A stretch of DNA of 64,000 nucleotides from JBFWQM01 sp050249455 (GTDB lineage Bacteria; Pseudomonadota; Alphaproteobacteria; MPNO01; VGEU01). The position numbers and the translations under genes are program-made. Positions 32,832-44,358 of this stretch are shown here, piece after piece. The notes beneath the pieces were generated by a model. That model did not search any database. It was given only the letters and a program-made list of their open reading frames with translations, and was not told the origin of the DNA. Numbering within the stretch: the first letter of the stretch is position 1; the number at the start of each line of letters is the position of its first letter. The stretch covers positions 1 to 64,000 of the forward strand of contig JBFWQM010000003.1 in NCBI GenBank assembly GCA_050249455.1, in the 5' to 3' direction.

Positions 32832-34397
32832 TTACGACGCCGGCGGCAGGTCCACGGCAAACAGCCGCGCGCCGTCGCGGCCATGCAGGGTGACGGTCAT
32901 CACGCCGGTCGCGCCGTCGACCGTCACCGTGCCGAACGTCTGCAGGCCATCGGACGGCGGCCGGTTCGGCGCGGCGCCGGGCTCCCGGTTGCGGAACATC
33001 ACCTGCGGGCCGAACGTCGGGTCGAGGGTGCCGGGGCCGAAGGTGCCGGCGTGCAGCGGGCCGGCGACGAACTCCCAGAACGGGTCGAAGTCGGCGAACC
33101 GCGCCGCCGCGGGGTCGTAGCGGTGGGCGGCCGCGTAGTGCACGTCGGCGGTGAGCCACACCACGTTGCGCACGCCCATGACCTTGATGGCGTGCAGCAG
33201 CCTGGCGATCTCCAGCTCGCGGCCGAGCGGCGGACCGCCGTCGCCATTGGCAACCGCCTCGAAATCATGCGCGCCGTCGGCGACGACCAGGCCGATCGGC
33301 ATGTCGGCGGCGATCACCTTCCAGGTCGCGGTGGAGGCGGCGAGCGCGCGGATCAGCCAGCTCACCTGATGACGCCCGAGGAACGCGGCGGCAGGATCCT
33401 CCGTCGCCTGGCGGTTCGGCGAGTTGGGGCCGCGGTAGCTGCGCATGTCGAGCATGAACACGTCGAGGTGCGGGCCGTAGGCGATGCGGCGATGGATGCG
33501 CCCGGGGTCGCGGGGATCGAGGCGGGTCGGCGTGAATTCCAGAAACGCCTGCCGCGCCCGTGCGGCGAGGACGTCGGCGCGCGTCTCCGCATAGCGGTCG
33601 TCGGCGATGCGCTGGCCGGGATACCAGTTGTTGCGCACCTCATGGTCGTCCCACTGGGCGATCACGGGCACCTCCGCGTTGAAGCGGCGGAACGGATCGT
33701 CGAGCAGGTTGTAGGCGTAGTTGCCGCGGAACTCGTCCAGCGTCTCGGCGACCTTGGCCTTGGCGGGGGTGACCAGGTTGCGCCACACCGTCCCGTCGTC
33801 CAGCGCCACCTCCGGCGCCAGCGGGCCGTCGGCGTAGACGTAGTCGCCCGAGTGGATGAAGAAGTCCAAGGCTTGCGCGCGCATCGCATCGAAGATCGTC
33901 ATGCCGCCGCGCGCGACGTCGATGCCCCAGCCCTGGCCGACCATGTCGCCGGACCAGCCGAACCGCACGGTCCGCCGGTCCGCGGGGGCGGTCCGGAAGC
34001 GGCCGGACGCCGGCGCGCTCAGGGTGGTCAGGTCGCCGAGGTCCTGGAACCAGGCGCGGTAGAACACGTCCTGGCCGGCGGGCAGGCCGGCGAGGTCGAC
34101 CCGCGCGGTGAAGCCGGTGTCGGCCACCGCCGCAGGCCCGACGACGCGCCGGCGTTCGGCAAACGACTCGGTCGTGGCGTACTCGACGATCAGCCGCGCC
34201 GGGCGGTCGGTGACGCTCCACACGATGCAGCCGGTTGCGGTGACGTCGCCGCTCATCGCGCCACCCGCGATCGACGGGCGCATCCGGTCGGATGCGACCA
34301 CAGCGAAGGGCCGCAGCAGCGGCAGCGCCGTCCCGGCGGCCGCGGTGCGGAGCAGGCGGCGGCGGCCGATCTTCGTCCGGGCGGGGAAATCGGTCAT
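32832..34397 (-). CDS. alkaline phosphatase D family protein (PhoD-like)
   Basis: This 521-residue exported phosphoesterase has a twin-arginine signal (GRRRLLRTAAAG) and an N-terminal Fn3-like PhoD domain (GAMSGDVTATGCIVWSV). The catalytic metallophosphatase domain follows with GWSGDM, HSGDYVYADGPL and QWDDHEVRNNWYPG. These carry the metal ligands of PhoD-type Ca/Fe phosphatases. Phosphodiester or phosphomonoester hydrolysis in the periplasm is expected. It is the third gene of a minus-strand group after the S8 protease and the 78-residue protein, 59 bp downstream. Confidence 0.9.
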   Translation of the reverse strand: MTDFPARTKIGRRRLLRTAAAGTALPLLRPFAVVASDRMRPSIAGGAMSGDVTATGCIVWSVTDRPARLIVEYATTESFAERRRVVGPAAVADTGFTARVDLAGLPAGQDVFYRAWFQDLGDLTTLSAPASGRFRTAPADRRTVRFGWSGDMVGQGWGIDVARGGMTIFDAMRAQALDFFIHSGDYVYADGPLAPEVALDDGTVWRNLVTPAKAKVAETLDEFRGNYAYNLLDDPFRRFNAEVPVIAQWDDHEVRNNWYPGQRIADDRYAETRADVLAARARQAFLEFTPTRLDPRDPGRIHRRIAYGPHLDVFMLDMRSYRGPNSPNRQATEDPAAAFLGRHQVSWLIRALAASTATWKVIAADMPIGLVVADGAHDFEAVANGDGGPPLGRELEIARLLHAIKVMGVRNVVWLTADVHYAAAHRYDPAAARFADFDPFWEFVAGPLHAGTFGPGTLDPTFGPQVMFRNREPGAAPNRPPSDGLQTFGTVTVDGATGVMTVTLHGRDGARLFAVDLPPAS

Positions 34398-34456
34398 GGG
34401 TGCGCGGGCAGGGTAGGTCCGGCCGATGACAGCGCCGCGACGGCGGGGCCTGACGG

Positions 34457-34693
34457 TCAGAGCGGCTTGAAGACGGCAGATTCCCGGACCGATTCGACGC
34501 CGTCAATGGCGCGGACCGCATCCAACCTGGAACGCGGCCCGCGCGCGTTGACGATCAGGAAGCGGTCGCGGCGCTCGATCGCCTCGAGGCCGAGCGCTTC
34601 GAGCGCCGCGCAGACGCGGTCGATCTCTCCCGCCGCATCGCGGCCGATCCGGATCGTCAGCTCGACGACCGCGGCGTTCGCATCGTCCGCCAT
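34457..34693 (-). CDS. small protein next to S8 protease (propeptide-like?)
   Basis: I do not recognise this 78-residue protein with certainty. It is predicted to form a compact beta-alpha-beta fold: strand VVELTIRI, helix EIDRVCAALEALG, strand RFLIVNAR, helix RLDAVRAI, and final strand SVRESAVF. The end (AIDGVESVRESA) resembles the C-terminal end of subtilisin propeptide or inhibitor I9 domains. It lies 27 bp downstream of an S8 protease gene on the same strand. It may be a stand-alone chaperone or inhibitor of that protease, but other functions cannot be excluded. Confidence 0.7.
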   Translation of the reverse strand: MADDANAAVVELTIRIGRDAAGEIDRVCAALEALGLEAIERRDRFLIVNARGPRSRLDAVRAIDGVESVRESAVFKPL

Positions 34694-34720
34694 CGACCTC
34701 TCCCGATTGGGCGCCCGGTT

Positions 34721-36058
34721 CTAAAGTGGGGCCTGCGCGAAGCCCTTGCCAACGTCGCGCGGCGGCGATCGCAGCGGCTTGACGAGCTGGAGGAGCCGCG
34801 CCCACAGCGCCCAGCCGCGGTACTTGGGATCGCACTCGGCGATCAGCGCGGCGATGCCCGCGACGTGCGGGGTCGCCATGCTGGTGCCGCTCATCGTCGC
34901 GTAGCCGCCGCCCGGCGCGGCGGAGTGGATGTTGACCCCGGGCGCGGCGAGATCGACCTCCTGCCCGGTGTTCAGCCCGCCGCACGAGAAGCGGGCAGGC
35001 CGGTAGGCGGCGTCGACGGCGCCGACCGCGAGGATCGCCGGGCAGTTGGCGGGCGAGCCGATCGGCGCGATGCGGCCGGGCCGCTCGCTCTCGTTGCCGG
35101 CGGCGGCGACCACCAGCGAGCCGGCGTCGAGGCAAGCCTGGCCGATCTGCTCGTAGTCGTCGTTGGGGCTCTCGCCGATCCCGACCTGGGCGCCGAGCGA
35201 CATCGAGATGACGGCGCAGCCCTCCGCCACGGCCCAGTCCATCCCGGCGATGATCGAGCGGTCGGTGCCGAAGCCGTCGTCGCCCAGCACCTTGCCCGCA
35301 TAGATCTCGGCGCCGTAGGCGACGCCGTAGCGCGGGCCGGACGACGGCTTTAGCGGGCCGCAGGCGGTGCCGACGCAATGCGTGCCGTGGCCATGCGTGT
35401 CGTCGGGCGAGCTGCGCGTCGCGAACAGCTTCTTGACGATCCGCCGGCCGCGGAAGTCGGGGTGGCGGTGGTCGAAGCCGGTGTCGAGGACGGCGACCTT
35501 GATGCCGGCGCCGGAAAGGCGCGTCTGGCCCGCCTTGATCGTGCGCACGCCCCACGTGACGGAAGGATCCGCCGCCGCGGCCTCGACGTCGCCCGGTGCA
35601 CCCCCGTCCGCCATGCCGAGCAGCCGGTCGGCCAGCTCGTTGACCGCGTCGCGGTAGCCGCGCAGGTATGCCCGGTCGATGCTTTCTTCCGGCGCGGCCA
35701 GCGACGGCATCGCGCCGTCGTCCGGCATGCCGAGCGCCCGGAAGCGGCGCTCCGGCCGGGTGTTGGCGACCATGCGGTCGTCGATCGCCGGCGCCAGCAT
35801 GGCCTGCACCTGGTCGAACTGCTCGCGGACCACGGCGATCCCGAAGCGCTCGAAGTACTGGACGTCGGCGCCGCCGAAGTCGTTGGGCACCGCTTCGGCG
35901 CCGCGGAAGTCGGCGGAAGACGCCACCCGGACGCCGTCCTTCTCGAAGCGCTTGATCGCGGTCCCGGCGGCACCGCGGTGGAATCGGACGACATAGCCGA
36001 GCGGCGGCCGTGCCGCCGCCGAAGCCGCGGCGGCGGACCTGCGTGTCTGACGTGCCAT
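34721..36058 (-). CDS. S8 family subtilisin-like serine peptidase
   Basis: A 445-residue subtilase. The catalytic triad is D192 (AVLDTGFDHRHP), H224 (HGHGTHCVG) and S393 (GTSMATPHVAG), with oxyanion N322 (AAGNESERPG). The first 165 residues look like a prodomain plus linker. No hydrophobic signal peptide is seen, so it may act in the cytoplasm, like intracellular subtilisins, or be exported by another route. The ATG at 36058 follows GGGGGA closely. It is divergent from recO and lies 27 bp upstream of a small propeptide-like gene. Confidence 0.9.
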   Translation of the reverse strand: MARQTRRSAAAASAAARPPLGYVVRFHRGAAGTAIKRFEKDGVRVASSADFRGAEAVPNDFGGADVQYFERFGIAVVREQFDQVQAMLAPAIDDRMVANTRPERRFRALGMPDDGAMPSLAAPEESIDRAYLRGYRDAVNELADRLLGMADGGAPGDVEAAAADPSVTWGVRTIKAGQTRLSGAGIKVAVLDTGFDHRHPDFRGRRIVKKLFATRSSPDDTHGHGTHCVGTACGPLKPSSGPRYGVAYGAEIYAGKVLGDDGFGTDRSIIAGMDWAVAEGCAVISMSLGAQVGIGESPNDDYEQIGQACLDAGSLVVAAAGNESERPGRIAPIGSPANCPAILAVGAVDAAYRPARFSCGGLNTGQEVDLAAPGVNIHSAAPGGGYATMSGTSMATPHVAGIAALIAECDPKYRGWALWARLLQLVKPLRSPPRDVGKGFAQAPL

Positions 36059-36163
36059 ATTATCCCCCAATTGACCCCGTCTTCGGACGCCCCCCGGCAT
36101 CCGGTACGGGAACTCTATAGGGACAGGTCGTGAGCTGCCTAGGGCGACAAACGGCGCAAGGCG

Positions 36164-36911
36164 ATGCAGTGGTCGGCTGAGGGCATCGTCGTCGCGGTGC
36201 GCGCGCACGGCGAGACCTCGGCGGTCGTCGCCCTGCTGACCCGCGACCACGGACGCCATGCCGGGCTCGCCCGCGGCGGCGCCGGCCGGCGCGGCCGCGG
36301 CGTCTACCAGGTCGGCAACGTGGTCGCGGCGACATGGCGGGCGCGGCTGGGCGAGCACCTCGGCACCTATGCGTGCGAGCTGGTGCGCGCCCATGCCGCC
36401 GACCTCCTGTCGGAGGCGCTGCCGCTGGCCGCGCTCAATGCCGTCGCGGCGGTGGTCGAGACGGCGCTGCCCGAGCGCGAGCCGCATCCGGCGCTCTATG
36501 ACGCGACGCTGGCGATGGTGGCGGCGCTGCACGAGCCGGGCTGGGCGCCCGCCTACGTGCGCTGGGAGGTCGCGCTGCTGGCCGAGCTCGGCTTCGGTCT
36601 CGACCTCGCGGCCTGCGCGCTGACCGGGGCGGCCGCCGACCTCGCCTATGTCTCGCCGCGCACCGGGCGAGCGGTCTCGCGGGCGGCGGCGGCGCCGTAC
36701 CGCGACCGCCTGCTGGCTTTGCCGCCGTTCCTGGCGGACGCCGCCGCCGCGGCGACCCCGGCGGCGGTTCGCGACGGACTGGCGCTGACCGGGCACTTTC
36801 TCGACCGTGACGTGTTTGCGGCGCACGGCCGCACGGCGCCGGCGGCGCGCGACCGACTCGTTGATGGACTCAGGCGTCTGGCTACTATATCTGGACGCAT
36901 GGACGTACCGC

Positions 36912-36922
<11 letters not shown>
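36164..36922 (+). CDS. recO: DNA repair protein RecO
   Basis: This 252-residue recombination mediator works with RecR and RecF in gap repair. The N-terminal OB fold (WSAEGIVVAVRAHGETSAVV and GRHAGLARGG) and the central segment FGLDLAACALTGAAADLAYV with SPRTGRAVS are typical of alphaproteobacterial RecO. Only one of the usual zinc-finger cysteines is obvious, as in other members of this group. It overlaps parC by 11 bp. Confidence 0.92.
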
Positions 36923-39149
<2,227 letters not shown>

Positions 39150-39274
39150 CGGGTAGTTGATCAGCGCGGTTGGCTGCCACGCTGGCGCGACGGGCGGCGC
39201 TCCGCTAGAAGACCGCCGCGAATTCAAGGCGCAAGAAGGCGGCGTGGCCGCCGGCGCCACCGCAGGAGTTTGGC

Positions 39275-39823
39275 TTGCACGTCATTGCCGCTTTCGTGCG
39301 CGCGGTCGACCGTTGCAACGACTGGCTTGGCCGTTACCTCGCGTGGCTGATCCTGGGCAGCGTGCTGGTGTGCGCGCTGACCGCGATCCTGCGCTACGGG
39401 TTCAACGTCGGCTTCGTCTGGATGCAGGAGCTGTACGTCGTCCTGTTCGCGGTGAACTTCACCTTGGCGGCGGGCTTCACCTACGCGCGCAACCAGCATG
39501 TCCGCGTCGATATCTTCAGCACGCGGATGAGCGAGCGCACGCGCGCCTGGATCGAGGCCCTGGGGTTCGTGTTCCTGATGCTGCCGTGGCTGGTGGCGAT
39601 CCTCTACGCCGCCTGGCCGTTCGTCGGCCTGTCATGGCGGATCCTGGAATCCTCCGGCAGTCCCGGCGGCTTGCCGGGGTTCTTCCTGGTCAAGTCCGCG
39701 ATCCCGCTGTTCTGCCTGGTGCTGGGCCTGCAGGGGCTGGCCTCCTGCGGGCGCAGCGCGCTGGTCCTCGCCGGCCGCCGCGACCTTCTGGCGCCGCGCG
39801 ACGGCGCGGCAGCCGCCGGCTGA
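39275..39823 (+). CDS. TRAP transporter small permease subunit (DctQ family)
   Basis: This 182-residue inner-membrane protein is the small permease of a tripartite ATP-independent periplasmic transporter. Four membrane segments are expected (for example WLILGSVLVCALTAILRYG and FVFLMLPWLVAILYAAW). The TTG start at 39275 follows AGGAG at 7 nt. It overlaps functionally with the large permease gene 10 bp downstream, with which it forms the membrane complex. The gap from parC (39150-39274) holds nothing I recognise. Confidence 0.88.
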   Translation: MHVIAAFVRAVDRCNDWLGRYLAWLILGSVLVCALTAILRYGFNVGFVWMQELYVVLFAVNFTLAAGFTYARNQHVRVDIFSTRMSERTRAWIEALGFVFLMLPWLVAILYAAWPFVGLSWRILESSGSPGGLPGFFLVKSAIPLFCLVLGLQGLASCGRSALVLAGRRDLLAPRDGAAAAG

Positions 39824-39833
39824 GACGCCGGCG

Positions 39834-41315
39834 ATGTCGAGCGCGCTGATCGGGGAGCTGTTTAGCGGCGCGCTGCTCGTCATCGTCTGCTTCGTCCTGA
39901 TCGCCGGCTATCCGGTGGCGTTCAGCCTGGCCGGCACCTCGCTGATCGTCGCCGGGCTGGCCTGGCTGTTCGGCGCCTTCGACTTCTCCATCCTGCACGG
40001 CATCGCCTCGCGCTATTTCGGCGTGATGCTGAACGAGGTCCTGGTGGCCGTGCCGCTGTTCGTCTTCATGGGCATGGTGCTGGAGCGGTCGGGCATCGCG
40101 GAGGACCTCCTGACCACGATGGGGCAGCTCTTCGGCAAGCTGCGGGGCGGCCTCGGCTATTCGGTGGTGCTGGTCGGTGCGCTGCTGGCCGCCTCCACTG
40201 GCGTCGTCGGCGCGACGGTGGTCACGATGGGGCTGATCAGCCTGCCGGCGATGACGCGCGCCGGCTACGACCCGAAGATCTCGACCGGGGTCATCTGCGC
40301 CTCGTCCACCCTGGCCCAGATCATCCCGCCGTCGACCGTGCTGATCTTCGTCGGCGACATGCTGCAGGGGATCAACCAGACCGCGCAGCTCAAGCGCGGC
40401 AACTTCGCGCCGGAGCCGGTCTCGGTCGGCGACCTGTTCGCCGGCGCGCTGCTGCCGGGGCTGCTGCTCGTCGGGCTCTATGCGTCGTGGGTCTTCATCC
40501 GCAGCGTCATGGATCCCGCCTCGATGCCGGCCCTGACGCTGTCGCCGGCGGAGCGGCGCAGCCTCTTCCGCCGGGTCGCCACGGCGCTGGCGCCGCCGCT
40601 CCTCCTCATCCTCGCCGTGCTGGGCAGCATCCTGGCCGGCGTCGCGACGCCGACCGAGTCCGCTTCGATCGGCGCCCTGGGGGCACTGATCCTGGCGATG
40701 GTCAAGCGCCGCTATAGCCATGCGATGCTGCGCGAGGCGGTGGTCAGCACGACGCTGACCAGCTCGATGATCTTCGTCATCCTACTTGGCGCGTCGGTGT
40801 TCTCGCTGGTGTTCCGGGGGCTCGGCGGCGAGGCGATGGTGGAGGATTTCCTGGCCGGCATGCCGGGCGGCGCGTTCGGCGCGATGCTGTTCGTGATGCT
40901 GGTGATGTTCGTGCTCGGGTTCTTCCTCGACACGTTCGAGATCATCTTCATCGTGCTGCCGATCTGCGGCGTGCCATTGCTGGTGCTCGGCATTGATCCG
41001 ATCTGGTTCGGCGTGATGATCGGCATGGTGCTGCAGACCAGCTTCCTGACGCCGCCGTTCGGCTTCACGCTGTTCTACATGCGAAACATCGCGCCGGACT
41101 CGGTGCCGACCAGCGCGATCTGGCGCGGCGCGATGCCGTTCGTGGCGCTGCAGCTGGTCGGCCTGGCGGCGCTGTGGAACTACCACGGGCTGGCGACGTG
41201 GCTGCCGAATGCGATCTTCCGCGCGCCCGCCGCCGTCGAGATCGCGCCGCCGCCGCCGCTGCCGCCGGAAACCGACCAGCCCGAGCAGGACCCGGGCGAC
41301 GCACCCCCGCCGTAA
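39834..41315 (+). CDS. TRAP transporter large permease subunit (DctM family)
   Basis: A 493-residue inner-membrane protein with about 12 membrane helices, the transport pathway of a TRAP system driven by sodium or proton gradients. Typical segments are GSILAGVATPTESASIGALGA and GFFLDTFEIIFIVLPI, plus the ASSTLAQIIPPSTVLI motif. The C-terminus ends in a Pro/Glu-rich tail (PPPPLPPETDQPE). Its partner binding protein gene lies convergent 39 bp away, on the other strand, rather than in the same operon. Confidence 0.92.
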   Translation: MSSALIGELFSGALLVIVCFVLIAGYPVAFSLAGTSLIVAGLAWLFGAFDFSILHGIASRYFGVMLNEVLVAVPLFVFMGMVLERSGIAEDLLTTMGQLFGKLRGGLGYSVVLVGALLAASTGVVGATVVTMGLISLPAMTRAGYDPKISTGVICASSTLAQIIPPSTVLIFVGDMLQGINQTAQLKRGNFAPEPVSVGDLFAGALLPGLLLVGLYASWVFIRSVMDPASMPALTLSPAERRSLFRRVATALAPPLLLILAVLGSILAGVATPTESASIGALGALILAMVKRRYSHAMLREAVVSTTLTSSMIFVILLGASVFSLVFRGLGGEAMVEDFLAGMPGGAFGAMLFVMLVMFVLGFFLDTFEIIFIVLPICGVPLLVLGIDPIWFGVMIGMVLQTSFLTPPFGFTLFYMRNIAPDSVPTSAIWRGAMPFVALQLVGLAALWNYHGLATWLPNAIFRAPAAVEIAPPPPLPPETDQPEQDPGDAPPP

Positions 41316-41354
41316 ATCTGCCGCACCGGCCCCGGCCGGCGCGGCGCCTGGCGT

Positions 41355-42470
41355 TCAGAGATACTTGAACGACAGCGTGCGCGCGTTCAGGTACGCCTGC
41401 TCCGCATTGCGGGTATAGGGCAGCAGCAGGGTCCGCGCCTTGATGTAGGAATCGAAGATCTTCTTGCCGATGGCGTCGGCCTTCTCGCGTTCTTCGGCCA
41501 TGACCTCGCCGGAGGCGTTGCCGAAGGATGTCAGGAGCTCGTTGGAGACGCGGCGGATAGCGATGCCGTGGCGGGTGCGCAGGGTCTCGGCGGCTTCCGC
41601 GGAGCGGGCGTTGAACTCGGCCAGCGTGTCGTCGTGGCCCTGCTGCGCGGCCGAGGCGACGATCTGCTTCAGGTCGTCGGGCAGCGCGTCGTACTTGCGC
41701 TTGTCGACCATGAGCTGCAGCGCGGTCGAGGGCTCTTGGAAGCCGGGGCTGTAGTAGAACTTCGCGACCTGGTGGAAGCCGAACGCGAGGTCGTTGTAGG
41801 GTCCGACCCACTCCGTGGCGTCGATCGTGCCGGACTGCAGCGCGGCGAAGATCTCGCCGCCGGGCAGCAGGACGACAGTGGCGCCGAGCTTCTTGATCAC
41901 CTCGCCGCCGAGGCCGGGCATGCGCTTCTTCAGGCCCTTGTAGTCTTCGGCGGTGCGCATCTCCTTGCGGTACCAGCCGAGCGCCTGGGTGCCGGTGTTG
42001 CCCACCGCGAACGCCTTCAGGTTGAACGGTGCGTAGAGCTCGTCCCACAGCTCCTGGCCGCCCATGTAGTGCAGCCAGGCGATGTGCTCGCCGGCGGTGA
42101 AGCCGAACGGCACCGCGGCGAAGAACGCGGCTTGGCGATGCTTGCCGAGGTGGTAGTAGGACGCGTCATGTCCCATCTCGGCGGTGCCGTTGGACACCGC
42201 GTCGAAGCACTGCAGCGCCGGGACCAGCTCGCCCGCCGAATAGACCTTCACCGTCAGCCGCCCGCCCGACATCGTGCCGATGCGCTGGGCGACGCGCTCG
42301 GCGCCGGTCCCGAGGCCGGGGAAGTTCTTCGGCCAGCTCGTCACCATCCGCCATTCCATCCGGCCCTGCGAGATCGCCGGGGCGGGGAAGGCGGCGGCGG
42401 CCGTGGCGGCGGCGCCGGCGGTGGCCGCGGTCCTCAGGAAGGCGCGGCGCTGGATCGGGTTCTTCGGCAT
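41355..42470 (-). CDS. TRAP transporter substrate-binding protein (TakP-like)
   Basis: This 371-residue periplasmic binding protein of the DctP family captures the substrate for the adjacent DctQM permease. A twin-arginine signal (QRRAFLRTAATAG) precedes the mature protein. Segments such as WYRKEMRTAEDYKGLKKRMP and GGEIFAALQSGTIDATEWVG match the TakP subgroup, which binds 2-oxo acids such as pyruvate in other alphaproteobacteria. The gene is on the opposite strand to its permeases, which is unusual. The exact ligand is inferred, not shown. Confidence 0.88.
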   Translation of the reverse strand: MPKNPIQRRAFLRTAATAGAAATAAAAFPAPAISQGRMEWRMVTSWPKNFPGLGTGAERVAQRIGTMSGGRLTVKVYSAGELVPALQCFDAVSNGTAEMGHDASYYHLGKHRQAAFFAAVPFGFTAGEHIAWLHYMGGQELWDELYAPFNLKAFAVGNTGTQALGWYRKEMRTAEDYKGLKKRMPGLGGEVIKKLGATVVLLPGGEIFAALQSGTIDATEWVGPYNDLAFGFHQVAKFYYSPGFQEPSTALQLMVDKRKYDALPDDLKQIVASAAQQGHDDTLAEFNARSAEAAETLRTRHGIAIRRVSNELLTSFGNASGEVMAEEREKADAIGKKIFDSYIKARTLLLPYTRNAEQAYLNARTLSFKYL

Positions 42471-42543
42471 GAGCGGGCTCCGGTCGGCATGGTCCGGCGC
42501 GCGGCAACGCGCCGGCGCCTTATGCGTTCGACATTAATGCAGG

Positions 42544-43278
42544 TCAGTCGGATTCGTCGATTGCGGTCCAGCCGTCGGGGCCGAGCCGCTCCAGCGGGCG
42601 GAAGCGGGTCTTGTAGGCCATCTTGCCGCTGTCGGCGATCCAATATCCCAGGTAGACGTAGGGCCGGCCCGAGGCGCGGGCGAGTTCGACCAGGTGCAGA
42701 ATCATGAAGCTGCCCAGGCTGCGCGCCGGCTCGTCGGCCTCGAAGAAGCTGTAGACGGCCGAGTACGAGTCGTCGAGCCGGTCGGCGAGCATGCCGGCAA
42801 CCAGCCGGCCGTCGCCGTCGCGGTATTCGATCAGCTGCGAATCGATCGGCGATTCCTCGACCATCGCCCGGTAGTCGGCGAACGACATCGACGACATGTC
42901 GCCGCCGCCGTGGCGCGACCGCTGGTAGCGGGCGAACAGGCGGTACTGCTCCATCGACGCCATCGCCGCCATCTCCTGCCGGGCGAGGTCGGCGTTGCGG
43001 ACCAGGAGGCGGCGCTGCGTCCGGCTGGGCAGGAAATCGGCGACCCGGATGCGGACCGGGATGCAGGCGCTGCACGACGGGCAGGCCGGGCGGTAGGCGA
43101 GGCCGTGGCTGCGCCGGAAGCCGGCGCGCGACAGGCGTTCGTAGAAGGGCTGGGCGTTGGGGCCGGACAGGTCGGTGACGACCTTGCGCTCGATCCGTCC
43201 TGCGACGTACGGGCAGGGCAAAGCACGGGTCCCGAAGAAGAACCGCTGCGGCCGCGTCAGGGATTGGTCGACGCCCAT
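42544..43278 (-). CDS. bpt: aspartate/glutamate leucyltransferase (Bpt)
   Basis: This 244-residue enzyme attaches leucine from Leu-tRNA to N-terminal Asp or Glu, marking proteins for the N-degron pathway. The cysteines and basic motif of the arginyltransferase-like family are seen in CPYVAGRIERKVVTDLSG and PACPSCSACIPVRIRV, and the acceptor domain has SMIL-type segments such as LGYWIADSGKMAYKTRFRPLE. The ATG at 43278 is chosen over a TTG nine bases earlier. The gene lies between the TRAP binding protein and motB on the minus strand. ClpS and ClpA are not in the window. Confidence 0.92.
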   Translation of the reverse strand: MGVDQSLTRPQRFFFGTRALPCPYVAGRIERKVVTDLSGPNAQPFYERLSRAGFRRSHGLAYRPACPSCSACIPVRIRVADFLPSRTQRRLLVRNADLARQEMAAMASMEQYRLFARYQRSRHGGGDMSSMSFADYRAMVEESPIDSQLIEYRDGDGRLVAGMLADRLDDSYSAVYSFFEADEPARSLGSFMILHLVELARASGRPYVYLGYWIADSGKMAYKTRFRPLERLGPDGWTAIDESD

Positions 43279-43377
43279 TCTGGTCAACGCTCGTTGCCGG
43301 TCTGTGCCGGGTCGGATCCGACCTTGCGGGCAAAATATAATACGTCGGCGGCGGCCCCGCCAACCGGGGCGGGCGGC

Positions 43378-44343
43378 TCAGCGCACCCGCGGCCCCGACC
43401 AGTCCCGGCGGACCTCGGGTCGCTGCGCGGGCGCGGCCGCGCCGTTGCCGCCGGCGGCGCCCTTGGCGACGGCGTCGCGGATCAGCACGATGCTGATGCG
43501 CCGGTTCTGCGGGTCGGTCGGGTTCTCGGGCGTCAGCGGCTCGGTATCGGCGCGTCCCACCACGCGGCTGATGCGCGCGGCGGGCACGCCGTCCTCCATC
43601 AGCTCGCGTCGGCTGGCGTGGGCGCGGTCGCTGGACAGCTCCCAGTTGCCGTAGCTGGCGCCGACCGAGGACCGGAACGGGGTCGCGTCGGTGTGGCCGG
43701 AGATCGACAGCTTGTTCGGCATGGTCTGGACCACCTTGGCGACCTGGGCGAGCAGCTTGCGGGTGCGGTCGAACATCTTGACCGAGCCGGAGGGGAACAT
43801 CGGCTGGCCGTCGCGGTCGACGAGCTGGATGCGCAGCCCTTCCGGCGTCTGGTCGATCAGCAGGTTCTTCGCCAGCCCCTTGAGGTCGGGGTCCTTCTCG
43901 ATCGCCTCGCGCAGCTCCTTCTCCTTCTCCTTGAACAGCTCCTCCTCGCGCTGGGCGATGGCCTCGTCCATCTCCTGCTTGGTCAGGTCGGGCTTCTCGG
44001 TCGAGTCCTTGTCGCCGTCGCCGGAAGTCGGCTTCAGCTCGATGGTGACGGAGGGCGGCGAGTTTCGCGACACCAGCGCCCCCGGCGAGGAGATCGTCTG
44101 GCCGCCGAGGATGCCGCCGGCGCCGCTCTTGGAGGTCGAGGCGGTGGCCGGCGCGAAGTAGTCGGAGATGCCCTTCTTCTGGTCCTCGCTGGTGGCGTTG
44201 AGCAGCCACAGCAGCAGGAAGAACGCCATCATCGCCGTCACGAAGTCGGCGTAGGCGACCTTCCACGCGCCGCCATGGTGGCCGTGGCCGCCCTTCTTGA
44301 CCTTCTTGATGATGATGGTCGCAGCGGCGTTCCTGGCGGCCAT
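43378..44343 (-). CDS. motB: flagellar motor protein MotB
   Basis: A 321-residue stator subunit that anchors the MotA channel to peptidoglycan. The N-terminal WKVAYADFVTAMMAFFLLLW includes the proton-carrying aspartate of the membrane helix. A long charged linker with a run of Glu and Lys follows, then the OmpA-like peptidoglycan-binding domain (SISGHTDATPFR, LSSDRAHASRRELM). It lies 15 bp after motA on the same strand. Confidence 0.93.
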   Translation of the reverse strand: MAARNAAATIIIKKVKKGGHGHHGGAWKVAYADFVTAMMAFFLLLWLLNATSEDQKKGISDYFAPATASTSKSGAGGILGGQTISSPGALVSRNSPPSVTIELKPTSGDGDKDSTEKPDLTKQEMDEAIAQREEELFKEKEKELREAIEKDPDLKGLAKNLLIDQTPEGLRIQLVDRDGQPMFPSGSVKMFDRTRKLLAQVAKVVQTMPNKLSISGHTDATPFRSSVGASYGNWELSSDRAHASRRELMEDGVPAARISRVVGRADTEPLTPENPTDPQNRRISIVLIRDAVAKGAAGGNGAAAPAQRPEVRRDWSGPRVR

Positions 44344-44358
44344 GACGGCAGCGCTCCG

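Noticed and set aside
43288..43377. Possible leader peptide or regulatory site between bpt and motB
   Set aside because: The 90-bp gap is GC-rich with no palindrome, promoter or convincing reading frame.
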